Below are positions 41,181-48,582 of a DNA stretch of 49,210 bases, one piece after another. Below the pieces are notes generated by a model. The model had not been told where the DNA came from. It searched no databases and was given only the letters and a program-made list of their open reading frames with translations. Position numbers and translations under genes: made by a program. Each line of letters starts with the position of its first letter. Within the stretch, counting starts at the first letter, position 1. This stretch comes from Phycisphaerae bacterium (GTDB lineage Bacteria > Planctomycetota > Phycisphaerae > SM23-33): assembly GCA_016782885.1 (NCBI GenBank), contig JADHXQ010000024.1, positions 1-49,210 of the forward strand, in the 5' to 3' direction.

Positions 41181-42830
41181 ATGAGTATGTTTTGTTTTCA
41201 ATGCGAGCAGACGGCCAAAGGTGCCGGATGCAATATCGCCGGAGTGTGCGGAAAGTCCCCCGATGCCGCCGCTCTCCAGGATCTCCTGGTGTTTGCAGCC
41301 AAAGGGCTGGGGCGTTACGCGCACCGCCTGGGAGATATGGGCGTGATCGACAGGGAAGCCAATGTTTTTATCGTCGAGGCGCTGTTCACGACGATAACCA
41401 ACGTCAACTTCGACGTTGACTCTCTGGCCGTGATGCTGGGGAAGGCCCGCGAGATCGGAAGGCGACTCAAGGGCAAATACGCCGAGGCCTGCAGCGCCGC
41501 GGGCAAAGAGCCCGAAGTGCTCTGCTGCGACGATTGCGGACTCGCCGACACCACCGAGGGCATGATCGCCCAGGGGCAGGCACTGCAAATCGACAAGCGC
41601 AAGGAAGCCGACGGCGACGACGTGGTGGGGCTGCAGGAGTTGATCACCTACGGCCTGAAGGGCGCCGCGGCGTACGCGGACCACGCGCAGATTCTGGACG
41701 TTGCCGACGACACGGTATTCGCGACGTTCAACGAGATACTGGACTACCTGGCGTCAAACCCCGCCGACATCGGCGAGCTTACCGCCACGGCGCTGAAGGT
41801 CGGCGAGTTGAACCTGAAGGTCATGGAGCTTCTGGACCGCGCCAACACCGAGGCCTTCGGTCACCCCGAGCCGACGGCCGTTCGCATTACCCCCGTCGCC
41901 GGAAAATGCATACTGGTATCCGGGCACGACCTCAAAGACCTCCGGGAACTGCTCGAACAGACCGCCGGCAAGGGTATCAACATCTACACGCACGGCGAGA
42001 TGCTGCCCGCCAACGCTTACCCCGAACTCAAAAAGTTCCCGCACCTGGCGGGAAATTACGGCGGGGCGTGGCAGGATCAGGCCAGAGAGTTCGACGCCTT
42101 CCCCGGCGCGATCCTGATGACCACAAACTGCATCCAGAAACCGCTCGACACCTATTTCAACCGCATCTTCACCACAGGACTGGTCCAGTGGCCCGGCGTA
42201 ACTCATATCGCCGACGGCGATTTTGCGCCCGTGATCGACGCGGCGCTGGCGGCCGACGGTTTTGGCGCCGCCGCCGAAGAGAAGACCATCACGATCGGAT
42301 TCGCCCGCAACGCGGTTCTGAACGTAGCCGGTCCGGTAATCGAGGCAGTCAAGGCCGGGCAGATCAAACACTTCTTCCTGATCGGCGGTTGCGACGGCGC
42401 CAAGCCCGGACGCAACTACTTCACCGAACTGGCTGAGAAGGTGCCCGACGACTGCGTGATCCTGACACTGGCGTGCGGGAAATACCGGTTCAACAAGCTG
42501 GACTTCGGCGATATCGGCGGTATCCCGCGCCTGCTGGACATCGGGCAGTGCAACGACGCGCACTCGGCCGTCCAGATCGCCGTCGCCCTTGCCGGCGCGT
42601 TCGACTGCGGCGTCAACGACCTGCCACTGAGCCTCGTGCTCAGTTGGTACGAGCAGAAGGCCGTCGCGATCCTGCTGTCGCTGCTGCACCTGGGCATCAA
42701 GAACATCCGCATCGGACCGTCGCTGCCGGCGTTCGTTACCCCGGCGGTTCTCAACGTCCTGGTCGAGAACTTCAACGTCGCCCCGATAAGTACGCCCGAA
42801 GAGGACATCGCCGCCATCCTCGGAAACTGA
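41181..42830 (+). CDS. hcp: Hybrid cluster protein (hydroxylamine/NO reductase) Hcp, class I
   Basis: Hcp carries a 4Fe-4S cluster and the unusual hybrid Fe-S-O cluster; it reduces NO to N2O at low levels and hydroxylamine in vitro, and takes part in protein S-nitrosation. The 549-aa length is standard. The N-terminal cysteines are C5-x2-C8-x8-C17-x5-C23, the Desulfovibrio-type spacing rather than the wider E. coli type. Later hybrid-cluster segments include HGEMLPANAYPELK, CIQKP, LIGGCDGAKPGRNYF and LTLACGKYRFN. It closes a four-gene operon controlled by the Crp/Fnr-type box and ends at a strong hairpin. Confidence 0.97.
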   Translation: MSMFCFQCEQTAKGAGCNIAGVCGKSPDAAALQDLLVFAAKGLGRYAHRLGDMGVIDREANVFIVEALFTTITNVNFDVDSLAVMLGKAREIGRRLKGKYAEACSAAGKEPEVLCCDDCGLADTTEGMIAQGQALQIDKRKEADGDDVVGLQELITYGLKGAAAYADHAQILDVADDTVFATFNEILDYLASNPADIGELTATALKVGELNLKVMELLDRANTEAFGHPEPTAVRITPVAGKCILVSGHDLKDLRELLEQTAGKGINIYTHGEMLPANAYPELKKFPHLAGNYGGAWQDQAREFDAFPGAILMTTNCIQKPLDTYFNRIFTTGLVQWPGVTHIADGDFAPVIDAALAADGFGAAAEEKTITIGFARNAVLNVAGPVIEAVKAGQIKHFFLIGGCDGAKPGRNYFTELAEKVPDDCVILTLACGKYRFNKLDFGDIGGIPRLLDIGQCNDAHSAVQIAVALAGAFDCGVNDLPLSLVLSWYEQKAVAILLSLLHLGIKNIRIGPSLPAFVTPAVLNVLVENFNVAPISTPEEDIAAILGN

Positions 42831-42852
42831 TTTACAACTGACGCATGATTTG

Positions 42853-42880
42853 CGGCGGGTCGCCTTCGGGCGCCCCGCCG
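42853..42880 (+). terminator. Terminator hairpin after hcp
   Basis: CGGCGGGTCGCC pairs with GGCGCCCCGCCG across a TTCG tetraloop: 11 of 12 positions pair, one T-C mismatch. It begins 22 bases after the hcp stop and is followed by TAATTT, a short T-run. The very stable stem makes it a likely transcription end, though REP copy 1 starts at the next base. Confidence 0.65.
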
Positions 42881-42936
42881 TAATTTGGAGTGCGGCGACC
42901 CGGCGCCGCTTTGACATGTCGCGGAGCGACGCCGTT
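42881..42936 (+). repeat. REP-like palindrome, copy 1 (upstream of RAYT)
   Basis: A 56-bp unit, AATTTGGAGT at its start, forming two adjacent stems: GCGGCG-ACCCGG-CGCCGC (6 bp) and GTCGC-GGA-GCGAC (5 bp), joined by TTTGACAT. Copies 2 (43642) and 3 (43771, inverted) flank the other side of the RAYT gene. Tandem short stems are the form of RAYT-mobilised REP elements. Confidence 0.85.
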
Positions 42937-43075
42937 GCCTTTTGCCGTCAGCCGTCCCGCCGTGGCCGTTAATCCCTTGCAAACAACCCACCGCCCCAAT
43001 ACACTCCACTCTCACAATCCAAGCGTCTACGCCTTACGGCTTCGTCGTCTCAAGAGCACGGGAGACACCCAAAAA

Positions 43076-43627
43076 ATGCCCGACTGGCCGCACGCACCTG
43101 TCCACCGACTCGCCGACACCGGAGCATACATGGTCACCGGCGCAACCTACCGGAAAGCCCACCGCCTATGGGATGCCCAGCGCCTCGATCTCGTGCAAAA
43201 CACGCTCCTGTCGCTCGCCAGGGAATTCGGTTGGCGGATCCAGGGGTGGGCAGTTATGTCGAACCACTACCACTTCCTGGCGATCTCGCCGGAGAACCCC
43301 GAATCGCTCCGCGATTTCTTGCACAAGCTTCACTCCCGGACGGGCAAGCGGCTTAACGAACTGGACGACTCGCCGGGACGCCGCGTTTGGTATCAGTTCT
43401 ACGACAGCCATATCACGTATGAACGTTCGTACTTTGCGAGGCTGAAGTACGTGCATGAGAATCCCGTACATCACGGTCTGGTGGCGGCCGCTGACAATTA
43501 TCGATGGTGCTCGGCCGCCTGGTTCCAGCGGGAAGCTGACTCGGCGTTTCAGAAGACTATCGCGAGTTTTAAGACTGATCGGATCAGTGTGGTCGACAGG
43601 TTTGAACCGGAAGCGGCGAGGGAGTAG
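43076..43627 (+). CDS. REP-associated tyrosine transposase (RAYT)
   Basis: A Y1-type single-strand DNA nuclease related to IS200 transposases that cuts and joins REP palindromes. The 183-aa product has the HUH motif in GWAVMSNHYHFLAI and the tyrosine helix LKYVHENPVHHGLV, where the Tyr is the expected nucleophile. The N-terminal part, MVTGATYRKAHRLW, is typical. I chose the ATG at 43076 (MPDWPHAPVHRL) because it fits family length; GGGAGA lies about 12 bases before it. No target-site duplications or IS ends were found. The gene is flanked by three copies of one palindromic repeat, presumably its substrate. Confidence 0.9.
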   Translation: MPDWPHAPVHRLADTGAYMVTGATYRKAHRLWDAQRLDLVQNTLLSLAREFGWRIQGWAVMSNHYHFLAISPENPESLRDFLHKLHSRTGKRLNELDDSPGRRVWYQFYDSHITYERSYFARLKYVHENPVHHGLVAAADNYRWCSAAWFQREADSAFQKTIASFKTDRISVVDRFEPEAARE

Positions 43628-43641
43628 GACCGCGAACGTCC

Positions 43642-43692
43642 TAATTTGGAGTGCGGCGACCTGGCGCCGCTTTGACATGTCGCGGAGCGACG
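43642..43692 (+). repeat. REP-like palindrome, copy 2 (downstream of RAYT)
   Basis: A direct copy of the unit at 42881, starting TAATTTGGAGTGCGGCG. It differs by one loop base (ACCTGG for ACCCGG) and diverges after GCGACGG. Both stems are intact. Confidence 0.85.
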
Positions 43693-43770
43693 GTTTTGCC
43701 GTTCGCAGTTCGTCGTTAGCTGACTTTTCGGCTGGGCAACTCGAGGCTTAACGGCAAAAGGCTGGACGGC

Positions 43771-43826
43771 AACGGCGTCGCTCCGCGACATGTCAAAGCG
43801 GTGCCGGGTCACCGCACTCCAGATTA
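43771..43826 (-). repeat. REP-like palindrome, copy 3 (inverted), with compensatory changes
   Basis: Read on the minus strand it matches copy 1 over 56 bp except for three bases. One is AATCT for AATTT. The other two lie in the first stem, GCGGTG-ACCCGG-CACCGC instead of GCGGCG...CGCCGC, and change both sides of one pair so that pairing is kept. Copies 2 and 3 face each other about 79 bp apart, as in BIME-type clusters. Confidence 0.85.
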
Positions 43827-43951
43827 CGACTACCCCTTCGAGCAACTTTTACTCAACGCACGCGCGGTGCGATCAATATCCGCGGCCAGACGCCGCGTCC
43901 ACCATTACCGCCCGCCAACTGCAAAACTGCAAAACAAATTCAGATATCTTA

Positions 43952-43980
43952 TTGACACATACCGGTCGCGATGGTAGCAT
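43952..43980 (+). promoter_or_regulatory. Sigma-70 promoter of the LuxR-type HTH gene
   Basis: A consensus TTGACA (43952-43957) and TAGCAT (43975-43980) with the ideal 17-bp spacing. Transcription should start near 43987, giving a leader of about 196 bases before the ATG at 44183. Confidence 0.7.
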
Positions 43981-43986
43981 CTGGTT

Positions 43987-44182
43987 TGAGATTAACAACT
44001 TGAACTTGGTCCGACCAAGCGGTTGCGCCGGTTGAGAACTGCAACATTTTTATTCTGGCAAGGCATCGCATTTGGCGGGCTCCCGACAGGGAGTCCGTCG
44101 GTGAATCCTTGTCAGCGGGCTGTTGCAGGCCTTCAACCGGGGTAGTAGCTGGCGGCTCCCTCTTCTTATGCGGGGATTACCA
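43987..44182 (+). other. Long 5' leader of the LuxR-type gene with a stable hairpin
   Basis: The leader has no supported gene. It contains GGGCTCCC-GACA-GGGAGTCC (44077-44096), an 8-bp stem with one G-U pair that an outer C-G extends, and several smaller complementary stretches nearby. I recognise no known riboswitch. Length and structure suggest post-transcriptional control, but this is uncertain. Confidence 0.35.
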
Positions 44183-44467
44183 ATGACACGTTCAGCAGAC
44201 AGCATTTTCTCCGATGCGGAATGGACCGAACTCGCAGCCGGACTTGCGTTTTCACCTCGGCAGGCGCAGGTAGTCCGCTGCATCCTTCGCGCTTTGAGCG
44301 ACAAGCAGATTGCCGCTGAACTGGGGATTTCAATTCCGACGGTCCGCTTTCACATCTCGGCTGCGTTCGCCAGGATCGGCGTGCAGGATCGCTGCGAATT
44401 GCTCATACACGTCTTCAGCCGTTTCCGCACCGACTGCCGAACAGCAGGCCGCCCCCGCACAAACTGA
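44183..44467 (+). CDS. Single-domain LuxR/GerE-type HTH protein
   Basis: A 94-aa protein that is essentially only the LuxR-type DNA-binding domain: FSPRQAQVVRCILRALSDKQIAAELGISIPTVRFHISAAFARIGVQ is covered by residues ~21-67, with the recognition helix ISIPTVRFHIS. No receiver or ligand domain is present. GGGG lies about 8 bases before the ATG. It is immediately upstream of the PEP-CTERM protein gene, whose promoter region has an imperfect AACCT/AGGTT palindrome, so it is a candidate regulator of that gene. Confidence 0.8.
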   Translation: MTRSADSIFSDAEWTELAAGLAFSPRQAQVVRCILRALSDKQIAAELGISIPTVRFHISAAFARIGVQDRCELLIHVFSRFRTDCRTAGRPRTN

Positions 44468-44500
44468 GGGCGATTCGCGGGTCGCAAGCCAATATACAAC

Positions 44501-44549
44501 AACCTATCAGGATTGGCAGGTTACAAAATATCACGCTTGCTTGTATAAT
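44501..44549 (+). promoter_or_regulatory. Promoter and possible operator of the PEP-CTERM protein gene
   Basis: TTACAA (44521-44526) and the perfect -10 TATAAT (44544-44549) are 17 bp apart, predicting a start near 44556. Just upstream, AACCT and AGGTT (44501-44522) form the ends of an imperfect 22-bp palindrome that touches the -35 element, the usual place for a LuxR-type activator. Confidence 0.6.
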
Positions 44550-44699
44550 GCTCTCCAAGTTTATCAGTCTCATGCGCTCGTGCGGTCGGGCTGGTGACGT
44601 TCACTATGTGATGGGCATGGATGGGTTCTCTCTGTGGGACATACTGTCTAATTGCATCGGGATGTCGGTTCTCAACTACTTTATGAAAAGGAGAAAAGC

Positions 44700-46592
44700 A
44701 TGAAAACATCCGCCCTATACGTATTGTTCTGTGTGATCGGTGTCTGTATCGGTCTCGTCTCCGGAGTTGCCCGGGCGGGCCTGAGTGAGGGTCTCATGGC
44801 ATACTATCCCTTTGATGGTAATGCGAACGACGTGAGCGGTAATGGAAACAACGGCACTGTCTTCGGGGCACAACTTACCGAAGACCGCTTCGGCAGAGCC
44901 AACCATGCATATCTGTTTGATGGAATTGATGATAGCGTAAACACATCTTCATGGGGTTTGCTTAATACCGATGATTATACGATTAGCGCTTGGATTAAAA
45001 GAGATGCTGAATTGTCATCAAATGACTTAAGAAGTATAGCTGAACTGAATTTTCCAGGTAGTTCGTATGTTTCGTTGAACTATAGATCTACTTCTGGAAT
45101 ACAAAGTCTGGAATACGCACATGGCTGGGGAGATTTGATTTTGTATGATGTGTCTCTGGGAACGTCTGATTGGAATCATGTTGCAATCCAGAAGAATGGA
45201 TCAACTACATTGCTTTACTTGAATGGATTCCATGTTGAGAGTGGAACAACTGGGACAGCAGGTGGTAATGGTTCTGCGACTTGTATAATTGGTGGATCTA
45301 ATTATTGGGATGGCAAAATCGATGATGTGCGCATTTATGACAGAGCACTGTCCGCAGGAGAAGTGCAGATTCTCGCTGCCCGCGACCCTCAACAACCGCA
45401 GCGCCCTGATCCGACACCTCCCCCAGTGTCTTCAAAGTCTAATCTTGTGCTGTATACACATGGCTGGAACACTAGCGAATCTGGATTTACAGATTCCGAT
45501 GGTTCCTGGGGAAAACTGGACACCGCGTTGAAAGCAGCAGTTGGTAGTGATTGGGAGGTACGAGGCCATGATTGGACGCCACGTAACGACACTATTTCTC
45601 CGTGGTCCGCACTGAGCAATGGCATGGAGGAAGGAAGAAGAGTCGCATCTCAAATCACCAATGAGGGTTACGACAAAGTCCATCTCATTGCACACAGCGC
45701 CGGATCAGGACTCGTGGCAACGGCGGCTGCGTATATCAAAACAATATCGCCAGATACAGATGTTCACATTACCTTCCTCGATCCCTTTGTTGGGTTTGGT
45801 TGGGATGAAGAATTGTATGGTGCTGCTGCCGACTGGGCGGACAATTACTTTTCGATAGACCCTATCCCACTAACAGCAGGACCCTTGTCAAAGGCTCACA
45901 ACGTCGACGTCACATGGCTTCATCCAGGCGCTGCACCCTCGCATATATGGCCCGTGGATTGGTACACGGAAACTATCAATGGCACAGCACCGCCGGGAAG
46001 TAACGGCTATGGCTTTCCGTTGAGTCAAGAGGGACAGGGACTGGGCGACCCTTCTGCATATCCGGTCGGTAACGATCCGGTAGTGTTGGGAGGCGGTAGT
46101 TCACAATACGAAAATGAGTTTCTGGTCAGGCACGACACAACCCTCAATATGACAACACAGACGTACGTTAACAGCGATACAGGCACGCTGAGTATTACGG
46201 GGACGGGCCTCAGTATGTTGACAGGCTCTCCCGTCTGGATGACGACACTGGTCGAGACGGACGACATTGTGAATTTCCTGACCTTTGAAGCCGACTTCAC
46301 CAGTGATCCGGGGGCCGAAGGTCTGCTGGCTGTCTACTGGGATAATGAACTTCTGGGCCTCATCGACGAACGCTATGTACTGGACGGCATGCAGGAATAC
46401 ACCATGTTCCTGCCAGGCAACTTTGAGTCCGGGGCATACGCCCTGAGTTTCCGGCTTGATCCTTATACGGACATCGATTCCAGCGTGCTGATAGACAACG
46501 TGGCCACGGGCTTCGTCACACCAGAACCCGCCACGCTGACGCTCCTGGCGTTGGGCGGACTGGTCGTACTGCGCAGACGCCGGAAGCAGTAG
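44700..46592 (+). CDS. Exported LamG and lipase-like alpha/beta-hydrolase protein with PEP-CTERM sorting signal
   Basis: A 630-aa exoprotein. A signal peptide (about 1-26) precedes a LamG/concanavalin-like domain (about 30-220: AYYPFDGNANDVSGNGNNG to WDGKIDDVRIYDRALSAGE). A Pro-rich linker leads to an alpha/beta hydrolase domain (about 245-440) with LVLYTHGWNTS for the oxyanion hole and the nucleophile elbow LIAHSAGSG. A beta domain and the C-terminal sorting signal TPEPATLTLLALGGLVVLRRRRKQ end the protein; PEP-CTERM proteins are processed by exosortase. AAAGGAG lies 6 bases before the ATG. GC content is visibly lower in the LamG half (about 44900-45400), which suggests a recently acquired domain. 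Confidence 0.85.
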   Translation: MKTSALYVLFCVIGVCIGLVSGVARAGLSEGLMAYYPFDGNANDVSGNGNNGTVFGAQLTEDRFGRANHAYLFDGIDDSVNTSSWGLLNTDDYTISAWIKRDAELSSNDLRSIAELNFPGSSYVSLNYRSTSGIQSLEYAHGWGDLILYDVSLGTSDWNHVAIQKNGSTTLLYLNGFHVESGTTGTAGGNGSATCIIGGSNYWDGKIDDVRIYDRALSAGEVQILAARDPQQPQRPDPTPPPVSSKSNLVLYTHGWNTSESGFTDSDGSWGKLDTALKAAVGSDWEVRGHDWTPRNDTISPWSALSNGMEEGRRVASQITNEGYDKVHLIAHSAGSGLVATAAAYIKTISPDTDVHITFLDPFVGFGWDEELYGAAADWADNYFSIDPIPLTAGPLSKAHNVDVTWLHPGAAPSHIWPVDWYTETINGTAPPGSNGYGFPLSQEGQGLGDPSAYPVGNDPVVLGGGSSQYENEFLVRHDTTLNMTTQTYVNSDTGTLSITGTGLSMLTGSPVWMTTLVETDDIVNFLTFEADFTSDPGAEGLLAVYWDNELLGLIDERYVLDGMQEYTMFLPGNFESGAYALSFRLDPYTDIDSSVLIDNVATGFVTPEPATLTLLALGGLVVLRRRRKQ

Positions 46593-46613
46593 CGGCAACT
46601 GAAACACGCACGG

Positions 46614-46655
46614 GCGGCGGGGCTGGATTAGATTCCGGCTCCGCCGCTTTGTTTT
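46614..46655 (+). terminator. Rho-independent terminator after the PEP-CTERM gene
   Basis: A 13-bp stem, GCGGCGGGGCTGG with CCGGCTCCGCCGC (two G-U pairs), with an 8-base loop ATTAGATT, followed directly by TTTGTTTT. It is the clearest terminator in the window, 22 bases after the stop codon. Confidence 0.9.
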
Positions 46656-46812
46656 GCGTGGCGTATCGCCATTTCCGTGTTCTTTGTGTACAAATGCGGT
46701 CGCGGTGAGCTGCATTTGGGAGTGAAAACCTTGCCCCTGGCGGTTTGCTTCAACCCGTCAGCGTTGGAAATGGCTTCCATTTTCTGATGCTGACTGGTAG
46801 CGTATGTGTATT

Positions 46813-47295
46813 ATGCAAACGATCTACATTGAGACCTCGATCGTCAGCTATCTCACGGCTCTTCCGGCCAGAGATCTGCTTGCCGCAGCGTGGCAGAACG
46901 CCACCAGCTCTTGGTGGGAAACGCAGCGGCGACGGTTCGAACTTTTCACCTCGCAACTCGTCATTGACGAAGCGGGCCAGGATCATCCCGAGGCGGCGCA
47001 GCGCCGCTTGGAAAGTCTGGCGGACATTCCGCACCTTGTCATGGCCGATCCGGTAATTGACCTGGCCACCGCACTGCTGGATAAAGGCGCGTTGCCCGAA
47101 AATGCAACTGATGATGCTCTGCACGTGGCCGTGTCGGCCTATCACGGAGTTGACTATCTCCTCACCTGGAATTGCCGGCACATTGATAATGCCGAAATGA
47201 AACCCCGGATGCGCAGTGTCTGTGCTGTGCTTGGATACACGTGTCCAGAGATCTGCACGCCTCTGGAGTTGATGGGAGAGGATGATGAAGGATGA
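46813..47295 (+). CDS. PIN-domain toxin (VapC-like)
   Basis: PIN-domain toxins are Mg2+-dependent ribonucleases. The 160-aa product has the acidic positions of the fold: QTIYIETSIVSYL with Glu in place of the usual first Asp, QLVIDEAGQ, and ATDDALHVAVSAYHGVDYLL followed by TWNCRHIDNAE. The ATG at 46813 (MQTIYIE) begins at the first beta-strand; an ATG three codons earlier (46804) is also possible. No clear Shine-Dalgarno sequence is seen. The stop overlaps the start of a small downstream gene, arranged as toxin then antitoxin. Confidence 0.85.
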   Translation: MQTIYIETSIVSYLTALPARDLLAAAWQNATSSWWETQRRRFELFTSQLVIDEAGQDHPEAAQRRLESLADIPHLVMADPVIDLATALLDKGALPENATDDALHVAVSAYHGVDYLLTWNCRHIDNAEMKPRMRSVCAVLGYTCPEICTPLELMGEDDEG

Positions 47296-47455
47296 AATTA
47301 TTCAGGAACTCTGGAAAGCCAAGGATGCGATCTCCGCAAGGCATCAGCACGATGTGAAACGCCTGGTTGACGACCTTCGCGCCGCGGAGAAATCCTCGGG
47401 ATATCGTGTCGTCGATCTTCACACCAGAACCGAATCCGACAGCCAAACAAGATGA
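47282..47455 (+). CDS. Small partner of the PIN toxin (predicted antitoxin, 57 aa)
   Basis: The 57-aa product begins MMKDEIIQELWKAKDAISAR and continues with DVKRLVDDLRAAEKSSG; it looks largely helical, and resembles the small proteins often found directly after PIN toxins of this type. It overlaps the PIN gene by 14 bp, with GGGAGAGG just before the ATG at 47282 or 47285 acting as ribosome binding site. I infer antitoxin function from position and size only; no DNA-binding motif is evident. Confidence 0.65.
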   Translation: MMKDEIIQELWKAKDAISARHQHDVKRLVDDLRAAEKSSGYRVVDLHTRTESDSQTR

Positions 47456-47876
47456 ACCGACAAGGCTCCCTGCTTCGCTCTACGAGCTACGCACAGGCAG
47501 GATCTACGACAGGGCAACCAAACCCAAGGCGACGCCCTTGTTGTACTACGCAAACGGCTACTATCGAACGGGCCCGCCACGGCTTGGCGACAAGACTTGT
47601 GTCGTACAACCAGAGCGTTGTCTTGGGCTGTCGAATGGTATAAGCCTTTCAGGCTAAACGATGTAATCCAGATAATCGCTGGTCGAACTCTTATCCCTGG
47701 TAATGGGTGATATACCTTTTTTGTCTCGCTGCGAAAATACAATATTTGCGCGCATACACTTTTTGTGTGGAACGTTTTCAGCGGGTTAGACGTTCGTTCA
47801 ATTGAGAGCGACCCGGTTCAGTGCCGGGCCGCAAAAAATCGCAGCAACTGGAATTGTAACTTTTAAGGAGACTGAC
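47456..47876. other. Intergenic region between the PIN pair and the Cys-rich lipoprotein
   Basis: This 421-bp stretch holds no gene I can support. Its right part is AT-rich and probably holds the promoter of the lipoprotein gene: TTGTCT (47721-47726) and TATTTG (47743-47748) with 16 bp between them, or the nearby TACAAT at 47738. A small hairpin, CCCGG-TTCAGTG-CCGGG (47812-47828), sits in the predicted leader, followed by an A-run. Confidence 0.35.
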
Positions 47877-48221
47877 ATGACTAGACGAATCGTATTACCA
47901 TTGGCGCTGTTCCTGCTGGTCGGGATGGTTGTTGTCGGTTGTAACAAGCCCCCGACTCCCACGCCGACGGCCAAAACCCTCTGTGGCGGATGCGGGCAAA
48001 TAAAGGGCTCGGACGTCTGTTGCAAAGCCGACGCCGTCAAATGCGACAAATGCGAACTGGCTAAAGGCGCTCCGGGCTGCTGCAAGATCACCAAGGGCAA
48101 AGACGTCGCCCTGTGCGCCAAGTGCGGACAGATCAAGGGCTCGGACGTCTGCTGCAAGCCCGACGCCGTCAAATGCGACAAGTGCGGGATGGCGAAGGGT
48201 TCCCCCGGTTGCTGCAAGTAG
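47877..48221 (+). CDS. Cysteine-rich lipoprotein with four CxxC-x8-CC units
   Basis: I do not recognise a named family. The 114-aa product has a signal peptide with lipobox VVVGC (Cys22), a Pro/Thr linker, then four units of C-x2-C-x8-C-C-K: residues 36-50, 56-70, 80-94 and 100-114. The units are paired: 36-70 and 80-114 are nearly identical copies with a period of 44. Sixteen cysteines in 79 residues, rich in Lys and Gly, suggest a metal-binding, metallothionein-like role on the outer face of a membrane. AAGGAG lies 7 bases before the ATG. The next gene encodes a DsbD-type thiol protein, so handling of thiols or copper is plausible. Confidence 0.8.
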   Translation: MTRRIVLPLALFLLVGMVVVGCNKPPTPTPTAKTLCGGCGQIKGSDVCCKADAVKCDKCELAKGAPGCCKITKGKDVALCAKCGQIKGSDVCCKPDAVKCDKCGMAKGSPGCCK

Positions 48222-48248
48222 CTGGACAAACTCACGAACTGTGACCGA

Positions 48249-48283
48249 AAGCCCGGTGCTGCCCGCGAGGCTGCGCCGGGCTT
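48249..48283 (+). terminator. Terminator after the Cys-rich lipoprotein gene
   Basis: AAGCCCGG pairs perfectly with CCGGGCTT, with a 19-base GC-rich inner part that can extend the stem, and ATTCATT follows. It lies 27 bases after the stop codon. Confidence 0.65.
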
Positions 48284-48364
48284 ATTCATTGCACTGCTCT
48301 CTTGTAAGCCCGCGCCGAAAGGGTATCATCGTCGCATAGATCGACCCCCCAACCGGAATCCCCA

Positions 48365-48497
48365 CCGGACTGAGCCACGGCGTGTCGCCGCGGAGCCGGT
48401 TTCGTACGAATAACCACGCATCGTCATATTCGTAACAGACCACCTTGTTCGTTCGATGCAGAACGACACCGCGGCGACACGCCGTGGCTCAGTCCGG
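48365..48497. repeat. 133-bp palindromic element with 29-bp perfect inverted repeats
   Basis: The arms 48365-48393 and 48469-48497 are exact reverse complements (CCGGACTGAGCCACGGCGTG... and its complement). Each arm can also fold alone through CGGCG-TGT-CGCCG. The 75-bp centre contains two more palindromes: TACGAATA with TATTCGTA, and CGTTC-GATGCA-GAACG. The whole can form a cruciform or a multi-branched RNA. It looks like a pair of REP-type units or a small non-autonomous element, different in sequence from the RAYT repeats at 42881-43826. Confidence 0.9.
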
Positions 48498-48582
48498 ACG
48501 TATGCGGGAACCAATTACGCGATATGATCGTTTTGGAAGGTGAAGGTTATGTAAGATGATAATGAATTCAAAGGTGGCAATC

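Noticed and set aside
42881..43826. A complete insertion sequence with terminal inverted repeats
   Set aside because: The flanking repeats are REP-like two-stem units, with two direct and one inverted copy, and no target duplication is seen; RAYT genes are usually not mobile as a unit.
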